From assembly GCA_003552925.1 (NCBI GenBank), contig PUOX01000070.1, positions 1 through 62,627 on the forward strand: DNA of 62,627 nucleotides, written 5' to 3'. Under the pieces are notes generated by a model, which saw nothing but the letters and a program-made list of their open reading frames with translations, did no database searches and was not told where the DNA came from. Shown one piece after another: positions 8,951-16,399 of the stretch; position 1 is the stretch's first letter, and each line of letters begins with the position of its first letter. Origin of the DNA: Mollicutes bacterium (lineage in GTDB: Bacteria > Bacillota_I > Bacilli_A > Izemoplasmatales > Izemoplasmataceae). The position numbers were made by a program, and so were the translations under genes.

Positions 8951-10861
8951 ATGGCAAAAACCAAAGAATTTCAAACCGAATCGAAAAAACTGTTAGACTT
9001 GATGGTCAACTCGATCTACACCCACAAGGACATCTTTTTGCGCGAGTTGATCTCCAACGCCTCAGACGCCATCGACAAGCGTCACCATTACTCTTTGACG
9101 GAAGACGAAGTCCCTTCCGCGGACGAATACGAAATCTTCATCGAAGCCGACAAGGAAAACCGCACGCTCACCATTTCCGACAACGGCATCGGCTTGACCG
9201 AAAAAGGCTTGATTGAGGAACTCGGCACCATTGCCGAAAGCGGCTCCAAGGCGTTTTTGGAAAAACTCGAAAAGAAGGACTTGGACATCATCGGTCAATT
9301 CGGCGTAGGGTTTTACAGCGCCTTCATGGTCGCGAAGGAAGTGGTGTTCCGCACCCGCTCGCCTTTTTCAAAGACGGGCTACGAATGGAGAAGCGCCGGC
9401 GAGGCGACCTATACGATTGAAGAGATCGACAAGGAAGAAATCGGCACCGAAATCGTCTTGCATCTGCGCGAAGACGACGAAGAAAACGAAGAGCACTACA
9501 GCGAGTATCTAGAAGAACACACCATTCGCAACCTCGTCAAAAAATACAGCGATTACATCCGCTATCCGATTAAGACCGAAGTTGAAAAGACCCGCAAAAA
9601 GGATGAAAAGGACGAGGACAGCGAGATTGAAACCTACTACGAAATCGAAACCCTGAACTCGATGATCCCCATTTGGAAAAAGCCGAAAAGCGAAATCGAA
9701 GACGAAGAACTCAACGATTTTTACAAGCGCCAATACAACGATTTCGAAGACCCCCTGAAAGTCATCCACACCAACGTCGAAGGGCGTATCACCTACACCG
9801 CGCTCTTGTTCATCCCTAAAAAGCCCCCTTACGACTTTTACACCGACAAGTTCGAAAAAGGGTTGCAGCTTTATTCCAAAGGCGTCTTCATCGAAGACAA
9901 AAACAAAGAACTCGTCCCCGAGCATTTCCGTTTCCTGCGCGGGCTCGTCGATTCGGCGGATTTGTCCTTGAACATCTCAAGAGAGATGTTGCAACACAAC
10001 CGCCAACTGAAAAAAATCGCCGCGCATCTAGAAAAGAAAGTCAAAAACGAACTTGAAAAGATGCTCGAAAACGACCGTGAGGCTTACGTCGAGTTCTACG
10101 AGGCCTACGGCACCAACTTGAAATACGGCATCTACGACCAATTCGGCGCGCATAAAGAGAAATTGCAGGATTTGATCATGTTCAAAACGTCGAAAAGCGA
10201 CGACTACATCACGCTCAAAGAATACGTCGAGCGCATGGGCGAAGACCAAAAGGCCATCTACTACGCCACCGGCAAAAACAAGCACCAAATCATGAACCGC
10301 CCGCAAATGGACACGCTCAAGGAAAAGGACTACGAAGTGCTCTTCTTCACCGACGACGTCGACGAGTTCATGGTGCAAATTTTGAACGAATACGACGAAA
10401 AGCCGTTCAAATCCATCCAGCAAGGCGAATCCGACCTGCTCGACGACGAGCAAAAAGACGCGTTGAAAGAAAAGGAAAAAGAACACGAGAAGCTGTTGAA
10501 AACGCTCAAGAAAAACCTGAAAGACAAAGTCAAAGACGTTCGCCTCTCCGGACGCCTGAAAGAATCGCCGGTCTGCCTTGTCAGCGGCGAAGGCTTGAGC
10601 CTTGAAATGGAGAAAGTGCTCAAGCAAATGCCCAACCAGTCCGGCATGCAAGCAGAGAAAATCTTGGAGATCAACCCCGACCACGAACTTTTCCAAGCGC
10701 TTGCAAGCGTGCATGAATCCGACAAGAAGCGGGTCAAGGACTACGCGAACTTGCTTTATAACCAAGCGCTCCTCATCGAGGGTTATCCCATCGAAAATCC
10801 CCGCGAAGTGAGCGATCTCATGGTGAAACTCATGGTCGAGGCGACCAAATCGTCAAAATAA
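8951..10861 (+). CDS. htpG: Chaperone HtpG (bacterial Hsp90)
   Basis: ATP-dependent dimeric chaperone. 636 residues, full length. The GHKL ATPase domain shows RELISNASDAIDK (Mg-binding Asn), DNGIGL, the lid GTIAESGS and GQFGVGFYSAF. The middle domain carries SREMLQHNRQLKKI with the ATPase Arg. The C-terminal dimerisation region is complete (NQALLIEGYPIENP). The GGAGGG RBS is well placed. Monocistronic. The half-site AGCACTC in the upstream region resembles half of a CIRCE element, but no partner is present, so HrcA control is not supported. Confidence 0.96.
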   Translation: MAKTKEFQTESKKLLDLMVNSIYTHKDIFLRELISNASDAIDKRHHYSLTEDEVPSADEYEIFIEADKENRTLTISDNGIGLTEKGLIEELGTIAESGSKAFLEKLEKKDLDIIGQFGVGFYSAFMVAKEVVFRTRSPFSKTGYEWRSAGEATYTIEEIDKEEIGTEIVLHLREDDEENEEHYSEYLEEHTIRNLVKKYSDYIRYPIKTEVEKTRKKDEKDEDSEIETYYEIETLNSMIPIWKKPKSEIEDEELNDFYKRQYNDFEDPLKVIHTNVEGRITYTALLFIPKKPPYDFYTDKFEKGLQLYSKGVFIEDKNKELVPEHFRFLRGLVDSADLSLNISREMLQHNRQLKKIAAHLEKKVKNELEKMLENDREAYVEFYEAYGTNLKYGIYDQFGAHKEKLQDLIMFKTSKSDDYITLKEYVERMGEDQKAIYYATGKNKHQIMNRPQMDTLKEKDYEVLFFTDDVDEFMVQILNEYDEKPFKSIQQGESDLLDDEQKDALKEKEKEHEKLLKTLKKNLKDKVKDVRLSGRLKESPVCLVSGEGLSLEMEKVLKQMPNQSGMQAEKILEINPDHELFQALASVHESDKKRVKDYANLLYNQALLIEGYPIENPREVSDLMVKLMVEATKSSK

Positions 10862-10862
10862 T

Positions 10863-10890
10863 TGCCAGCGGCTTATCCGCTGGCTTTTTC
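10863..10890 (+). terminator. Terminator of htpG
   Basis: GCCAGCGG-CTTAT-CCGCTGGC stem and T-run. Confidence 0.88.
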
Positions 10891-10925
10891 ATGCAAGTGT
10901 CCCAAACGCTCAAAGGCTCAATGTA

Positions 10926-10934
10926 TGCTATAAT
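10926..10934 (+). promoter_or_regulatory. Extended -10 promoter of amidohydrolase gene
   Basis: TGCTATAAT, 25 bases before the chosen start; no convincing -35. Confidence 0.65.
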
Positions 10935-10959
10935 GGGAAAGAAAGAGAGGTCGATGCGT

Positions 10960-12534
10960 ATGAAAACCGCTTATATCCACGCCAACATCTTCGGCCAAAG
11001 AAACGATGCGTTCATCGTTGAAAACGGCCGTTTTTACAAAGTCGGAAAGGCGCGTGACATCCTGAAACAGCCTATCGATAAAATCATCGATTTAAAAGAG
11101 CGCACGGTTTTTCCGGGCTTTCATGACGCTCATATGCATCTTTTGGGCATGGGCTGGATGATGGAAATGTTCGACGCCGGCAAGCCTAAAAGCATCGCGG
11201 CCCTGATCGAGGCCGCCCGAAAGGAAAAAGGGGACCATGTCCTCGGTCGCGGCTTCCATGAAGAGAATTTCTCCGAAAAACGAAGTCTTGTGAAAGACGA
11301 CTTGAACGAAATCGCAACCGATCGGCCCGTGTTGATGTATCGAACCTGCGGACATCTCATTGTCGCCAATCAAAACGCCATCGACAAAGCGTTGCAGCTC
11401 CATGGAGACTACCCCGAGGATGCCTCCACCTATGACTTGGACCAGGGTTTTTTCAAAGAGGATGCCCGCGATTGGATCACCGAAGTTTTGGGCAAGCCGA
11501 GTATTGCCGACTTGAAAAGAATGCTTCTCGCCGCGCAAGATAAGTTGCTGCAAGAAGGCGTGACGGCTGTGCAAAGCGACGATTTGGCCACTACGAAAGC
11601 GGAGTATGAAACGGTCATAGATGCCTTCGCCGAGCTTGCTCAAGAAAGCCGGCTCAAGATACGAGTGTACGAACAGGCAAACCTGCAGACATTGTCGCGG
11701 CTTGAAGACTTCCTCCGCAAAGGCTTCCAAAACCAAAATTTCGGTCGTTTCAGGATGGGCCCTTTGAAGTTGCTCGTCGATGGTTCTTTGGGCGCCCATA
11801 CCGCCTATTTGAGGGAGCCCTACGCCGACCGTCCGGAGGAAAAGGGACTGCTTTTATACAGTGAAGAAGAACTCAAAACACTTTTTGAAACCACCGAACG
11901 CGCCGGAATGGACTGGGCCGTCCACGCAATCGGCGACGGCGCGCTGGAAACGATACTAAACGCAAGCGAAAGCGTGCTTCCCCATGCCAAACATTCACAG
12001 CGGAACGCCATCGTCCACGCCCAGCTCGCCGACCGCGCCCAAATCGAGCGCATGCGTGCGCTCAATATCGGCGCCATGGTGCAGCCCATATTCTTGCGTT
12101 CGGATTATGCCATCATCGCCGAACGCCTTGGCGACCGCCAAGAAGAGACCTACTTGTTCAACACGATGGCACAACGAACGCCCACGGCGCTTTCCACCGA
12201 CACGCCGATCGAGCCGAGCGACCCTTTCAAGAATCTGTTCACGACTACGACGCGCAAGACGCTATTGGACCTCAGGAAGCAGCCGTTTTTGAAAGAAGAG
12301 GCGATGACGCTTGAGAATGCGATCAAGGCGTATACGGAAACCTCCGCTTATTTTGCTAGGAGCGAACACGAACTTGGAAGCGTCAAAAAAGGCCACCGAG
12401 CCGACTTCGTCGTCGCCGGAGGTTTTGACGGAACTCCCGAGAGCTTGTTGAAGGCGGAAGTCGAAGAAACTTACATCGACGGCGAACGGGTTTTTTCCGC
12501 GCGCTCTTTTGCAAACGACGGATCTGTGCTATAA
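10960..12534 (+). CDS. Amidohydrolase family 3 protein (YtcJ-like)
   Basis: Metal-dependent hydrolase of the Amidohydro_3 group, about 525 residues, cytoplasmic; substrate unknown. Seen: FPGFHDAHMHLLGMG (HxH metal ligands), VHAIGDGA and IVHAQLADR (later His ligands), STDTPIEPSDPF (metal/catalytic Asp) and a C-terminal composite beta-sandwich (KKGHRADFVVAGG). Start ATG 10960 chosen because AGAGAGGT is 8 bases upstream; ATG 10954 is too close. The promoter of the next gene overlaps its stop codon. Confidence 0.85.
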   Translation: MKTAYIHANIFGQRNDAFIVENGRFYKVGKARDILKQPIDKIIDLKERTVFPGFHDAHMHLLGMGWMMEMFDAGKPKSIAALIEAARKEKGDHVLGRGFHEENFSEKRSLVKDDLNEIATDRPVLMYRTCGHLIVANQNAIDKALQLHGDYPEDASTYDLDQGFFKEDARDWITEVLGKPSIADLKRMLLAAQDKLLQEGVTAVQSDDLATTKAEYETVIDAFAELAQESRLKIRVYEQANLQTLSRLEDFLRKGFQNQNFGRFRMGPLKLLVDGSLGAHTAYLREPYADRPEEKGLLLYSEEELKTLFETTERAGMDWAVHAIGDGALETILNASESVLPHAKHSQRNAIVHAQLADRAQIERMRALNIGAMVQPIFLRSDYAIIAERLGDRQEETYLFNTMAQRTPTALSTDTPIEPSDPFKNLFTTTTRKTLLDLRKQPFLKEEAMTLENAIKAYTETSAYFARSEHELGSVKKGHRADFVVAGGFDGTPESLLKAEVEETYIDGERVFSARSFANDGSVL

Positions 12535-12535
12535 T
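12527..12535 (+). promoter_or_regulatory. Extended -10 promoter of DUF624 gene
   Basis: TGCTATAAT overlapping the preceding stop codon, with TTTTGC 17 bases upstream of the hexamer. Confidence 0.6.
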
Positions 12536-12565
12536 TCTCATGACCACCGATGAAAGAGTGATAGC

Positions 12566-13243
12566 ATGAGCGAAGAACGAAGCATTTCCGTACTTGATTT
12601 GATTTTGGATACGTTCATTTTGAGCGTCATTTGGTTTTTGGCGACTATTTTCACATTGGGCATCGGCATCGGGCCGGCCACCAGCGCCGTCTACAAGGTG
12701 CTTTTCCGGACGATGCGCTACGAAAAGAGCCCCGATTCGCTCTTTGAACAGTTCAAGGAAGATTTCAAGTCCACCTTGCCCAACAGCATTTTCATGCCCT
12801 TGATTTTGCTCGTCTTGCTTGGGGGGGCGCTGTATTTGACGACGCGGACCGAGGATATCTCGTTGCTCATTCCGCTTTATGTCGTAGCGTTTGAATCGCT
12901 TATCGTGCTATTGTACGTGTTCCCCGCCTTGGCGGTGTTCAAGTTCGAGAACATGAAGCACGCGTTCAAAACCACGCTGTTGATGGCGAATTTCCATGCA
13001 CTGACGACCTTCCCCGCGCTTGGGCTTTTGGTCGCGCTTGTGGCGGCGGTGTATTTCGTCCCATATATTTGGATTGTACCGTTGGTGGCTTATTTCATCC
13101 TCTCGGCCAAAGTTTTCCATAAACGTTTCATGGTGTATGTGCGCAGAATTGAACGAGCCGATGCCGAAGAGGAACGTCAAGCTCTTGAAGAGAAGGAAAC
13201 GCAAGAAGAGCCTAAAGATCGAGACACAAATTCCACCGAATGA
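12566..13243 (+). CDS. YesL/DUF624-like membrane protein
   Basis: 225 residues with about five or six hydrophobic segments (for example LDTFILSVIWFLATIFTLG, then three more pairs) and a charged C-terminal tail rich in Glu/Lys/Arg facing the cytoplasm. The opening TFILSVIWFLATIFTLGIGIGPATSAVYKV fold and the GPATSA turn match the YesL/DUF624 family, whose role is not established but which often accompanies sugar transport genes. No such genes are adjacent here. Own promoter; shares a bidirectional terminator with the convergent HD-GYP gene. Confidence 0.7.
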   Translation: MSEERSISVLDLILDTFILSVIWFLATIFTLGIGIGPATSAVYKVLFRTMRYEKSPDSLFEQFKEDFKSTLPNSIFMPLILLVLLGGALYLTTRTEDISLLIPLYVVAFESLIVLLYVFPALAVFKFENMKHAFKTTLLMANFHALTTFPALGLLVALVAAVYFVPYIWIVPLVAYFILSAKVFHKRFMVYVRRIERADAEEERQALEEKETQEEPKDRDTNSTE

Positions 13244-13257
13244 ATCCATAGGCATAC

Positions 13258-13322
13258 AAAAACTCCCCGCGGAATTGTCGTGGAAACTTAAGGGTTTCCG
13301 GCAACTCACGGGGAGTTTTTTT
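13258..13322. terminator. Bidirectional terminator, DUF624 / HD-GYP
   Basis: Outer stem AAAACTCCCCG / CGGGGAGTTTT enclosing an inner GGAAAC/GTTTCC hairpin, with T-runs on both strands between convergent genes. Confidence 0.8.
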
Positions 13323-15333
13323 ATAGGTCTTTGAACTCAGTGTCGTTTTCCAAGACGTAAACGATTGCATCGACGGCGAGGGGAGAAAACTGTGTGCCCT
13401 TGTAGCGTTGCAACTCCTCGATGATTTCTTCCTTCGAACGTCTTTTTTGATAAGGTCGGTCGGTCGCCATCGTCGCCACCGCGTCGGCCGCGGCGAGTAT
13501 TTGTCCGCCGGTTGAAATGTCATCGCCTTTGAGTCCTTGCGGATAGCCTTGACCGTTCCACCATTCATGGTGGTGGCGAATCATCGTCGCGATAGGTCTC
13601 ATACCCTTGAAGTTTTTCAAGATTTCAAAGCCGTGGTCAACGTGTTGCTTGACGGTTCGATACTCCTCTTGGTCCAGTTTGTCTTCCTTGTTGAGGATGT
13701 CGTAAGGCACGCCCAATTTGCCGATGTCGTGCAACAACCCGGCAAAGTACATGTTTTTGCGCGCATCCCCGCTCAAGTTCAAATGTTCCGCCACACTTTG
13801 TGAGAGCTTTGCGACATCTTCGCTATGTCCTTTGGTGTAACGGTCGTATAAATCAAGCGCTCGCACGAAAGTAAGGATGGTGTCGTCTTTCAACTCCAAA
13901 GCGTAGGATGTGGCGTAGTTCTTTTCAAACAGTTTGTTCAGAATCTTGGTGAAATCGTCCATTCGGCGCATTTCGGATTCGTCAAGCGTCTTTTCGGTAT
14001 AATCCAAGCCGATGACATAGAATACTTGCGGCGTGAACGAAAACACCATATAAGCGCGTGAAAACGTTGAAAGACCATTGGCATGGCTTGAGGCGAACTC
14101 TTCACCGTAGCGGTTTTTCAGGTCTTTATGGACATCGTCATGAAAAATGGTGTCTTCTTTGCGGATGCGGTTTGCGTCGTGCAAGTCGTAGAGGAAGGGA
14201 ATGTTTTTGATGGGATAGTTTCGCGCTTTGACCATGGAGAGTATGCCTTCGTTGTCGAAATAGGAGAAGAAGTGGTCGGCATCAAAAAGCAGCGTGGCGA
14301 TTTCGAAGGTGCGCCGGGCAAAAACGTCACGGCTCTTATTTTGCGTCAAGATGTCTTTGGAAAGCGACAAGAATCCGCGCAAATATTCAAGCATATTGTC
14401 CAGCGCTTCGGTGGTTTCTTTCAGCTCCAGTGTTTGCGAGAAGCGAAGATCCTTGAAGCGTTTCAGCAAGATTGTCGTGATGGTGGAAATATAGACAAAG
14501 GAAAGCAGCGTGATGGACGTGAACAAAAAACTCTCAGCGGTGGTCGCCATCACGTATTGCCACCTAAGCATGACAACGACGACCAACGTCAAAAAGACAA
14601 TCGCTTTATAGGAAAAAAGCAACGCCGCCGTCAAAAAGAACAAGATGAACAAGTATAGATTGCGTGTCAACACCACGGGCACATCCAACAACGAAAACGC
14701 CACAATACCCATCAAAATCAGGCCATAAAACACGCCGTAAAGGAGCATTTTCTTTTGAGGCGCATAATCATCCGGCGTCTTCTCGCGCACAAACACGAGT
14801 TCCGTTAACGGAGCGACGATGATCACCCCGAAAAAATCGCCCACGGACAAAAATGAAAACGGATACTCCTCGGCCAACGCCTCCGGCAGAATCCACAAGG
14901 TCCCCGCATAACGCACAAGTCCGCCCAAAAGCGCCATTAGTGCCGCTAACGTTAAAAGCGAAGCGTTTGCACGGAACAGGTTTTTAATCCCGAAAGAATG
15001 AAGGCCAAGCTTAGAGACGGCATAGTGCAAAACCAAAAGCTGGGCCGAAAAGAGGGCGGTGTAGAGGAAAACGAGCGCCATGCCCGCTGCGGGGTTCGTT
15101 TCGGTGAAAAAAGCCTGGACGAAGGTCGACCCTAAAAAATCCCCCACAAGCAACGAGTAAAAGACCCGCCTGTTGTACACCAGCATTAAGCCGGTTCCAA
15201 ACCCGAGCGCGGGGTTGAATAAGCCAAAGGGCGAGTTTTCATAGGCGAACGTGAAAGAAAGTACGACCATGAAAAAGGTTGTGCAAGCAATCAAGAACGC
15301 TTTCCATTCCCATAGCCAATATCGCTTGTCCAC
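13321..15333 (-). CDS. MASE1-HD-GYP membrane protein (cyclic-di-GMP phosphodiesterase candidate)
   Basis: About 670 residues. The N-terminal half has roughly eight membrane helices in MASE1-like arrangement. A linker of about 180 residues follows, then a full HD-GYP domain: GHSEDVA, LLHDIGKLGVP, KQHVDHGFEIL, RHHHEWWNGQGYPQGL, and AAADAVATMATDRPY. All metal-binding His/Asp positions expected for an active phosphodiesterase are present. Start GTG 15333 chosen because GGGGTG lies 5 bases upstream; ATG 15351 would sit right at the expected transcription start with no leader. No GGDEF cyclase is in the window, so the nucleotide partner is unproven. A second member lies at 28231-30252. Confidence 0.85.
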   Translation of the reverse strand: MDKRYWLWEWKAFLIACTTFFMVVLSFTFAYENSPFGLFNPALGFGTGLMLVYNRRVFYSLLVGDFLGSTFVQAFFTETNPAAGMALVFLYTALFSAQLLVLHYAVSKLGLHSFGIKNLFRANASLLTLAALMALLGGLVRYAGTLWILPEALAEEYPFSFLSVGDFFGVIIVAPLTELVFVREKTPDDYAPQKKMLLYGVFYGLILMGIVAFSLLDVPVVLTRNLYLFILFFLTAALLFSYKAIVFLTLVVVVMLRWQYVMATTAESFLFTSITLLSFVYISTITTILLKRFKDLRFSQTLELKETTEALDNMLEYLRGFLSLSKDILTQNKSRDVFARRTFEIATLLFDADHFFSYFDNEGILSMVKARNYPIKNIPFLYDLHDANRIRKEDTIFHDDVHKDLKNRYGEEFASSHANGLSTFSRAYMVFSFTPQVFYVIGLDYTEKTLDESEMRRMDDFTKILNKLFEKNYATSYALELKDDTILTFVRALDLYDRYTKGHSEDVAKLSQSVAEHLNLSGDARKNMYFAGLLHDIGKLGVPYDILNKEDKLDQEEYRTVKQHVDHGFEILKNFKGMRPIATMIRHHHEWWNGQGYPQGLKGDDISTGGQILAAADAVATMATDRPYQKRRSKEEIIEELQRYKGTQFSPLAVDAIVYVLENDTEFKDL

Positions 15334-15356
15334 AAAGACACCCCATTTCATTTCAT

Positions 15357-15365
15357 ATTATAGCA
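15357..15365 (-). promoter_or_regulatory. Extended -10 promoter of first HD-GYP gene
   Basis: Minus-strand TGCTATAAT; transcription would begin about 15350, just upstream of the GTG start. Confidence 0.6.
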
Positions 15366-15474
15366 CAGACGCGTTCACGTTGAAAAATCTTCTCACAAAG
15401 GTTCGTTGTGCTTTCATTCTTGGTTTGATTGCGCTATACTTTGAGTAAGAAGCCATTCTGAGCGGGGGGATGTT

Positions 15475-16305
15475 ATGCGCATACATCGCTTGCGAGCTTT
15501 CAGCGAACACGGACGTGGTGGAAACCCCGCCGGCGTTGTCTTCTCCGAAAGGCCCATGACGCCAAACGCTATGCAAGACATCGCCAAAGAGGTCGGGTTT
15601 TCGGAGACCGCGTTCTTTTTGCCCGCACAAAACGCCCCCTATCGCCTCAGGTTTTTCACCCCTACGGTCGAAGTGCCGCTTTGCGGCCATGCGAGTGTCG
15701 CGGCGTTCAATCTGCTTCGCGACCTGGGAAAAATCGACCCGCAAACCACTCGCTTTGAAACCGGTGCCGGTATTTTGGAAATGCGCATCACAGACAACAA
15801 GGCGTTTTTGGAGCTTGCACCGCCGCAAGTTTTTGACACTCCGTCAATTGAGGACATCGCCGAAATGTTGCGCATCGCTCCGAAACACATCGTCCATCCA
15901 CCGCGCATCGTCTCGACCGGAATCAAAGAACTCTTCGTCGGCGTCGACTCCTTGACGACTTTGGCCCGCCTCGCCCCAAGCAGACTAGCTTTGATTGAAG
16001 CGAGTGAACGTTTGGACATCAAAGGCGTGTACGTTTTCACAGAAGAAACCTTGCATCAAGAAAGCGACGCCCAGGGTCGGAATTTCCTGCCCGCCCTCGG
16101 CATCGACGAAGAAAGCGCGACCGGAACGGCCGCCGGCGCGCTGGCGTACTACTTTTATCGTTTTCTAGAACGAAAAACGTCTTACCGCTTTGAACAAGGC
16201 CATACTATGGACTGTCCATCCGCTTTGCATGTGCTCATTGAAAATAGCCGCGGCCTGCGCATTTTTGTCGGCGGCGAAGCGGACGAGATGGAAGAGGACC
16301 GTTGA
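15475..16305 (+). CDS. PhzF family isomerase-like protein
   Basis: 276 residues, two-lobed PhzF/diaminopimelate-epimerase-like fold. Seen: GGNPAGVVF near the N terminus, EVGFSETAFF with the conserved catalytic Glu, VPLCGHASVAA, and in the second lobe SATGTAAGALAYY. These cover the family's signature positions. Substrate is unknown; no phenazine genes are near, so this is one of the many housekeeping-type PhzF proteins. TATACT at 15435-15440 and GGGGG before ATG serve it. Confidence 0.85.
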   Translation: MRIHRLRAFSEHGRGGNPAGVVFSERPMTPNAMQDIAKEVGFSETAFFLPAQNAPYRLRFFTPTVEVPLCGHASVAAFNLLRDLGKIDPQTTRFETGAGILEMRITDNKAFLELAPPQVFDTPSIEDIAEMLRIAPKHIVHPPRIVSTGIKELFVGVDSLTTLARLAPSRLALIEASERLDIKGVYVFTEETLHQESDAQGRNFLPALGIDEESATGTAAGALAYYFYRFLERKTSYRFEQGHTMDCPSALHVLIENSRGLRIFVGGEADEMEEDR

Positions 16306-16370
16306 AAGACCGAAACGCTTTCTAAGATTTTCACAAAATCCACGAAAATATGGTTGTCAATCGCAAAAAA

Positions 16371-16379
16371 TGCTAAAAT
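16371..16379 (+). promoter_or_regulatory. Extended -10 promoter of coiled-coil gene
   Basis: TGCTAAAAT, 20 bases before ATG 16400; no clear -35. Confidence 0.5.
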
Positions 16380-16399
16380 ACACTCAAGGGGGGAATATC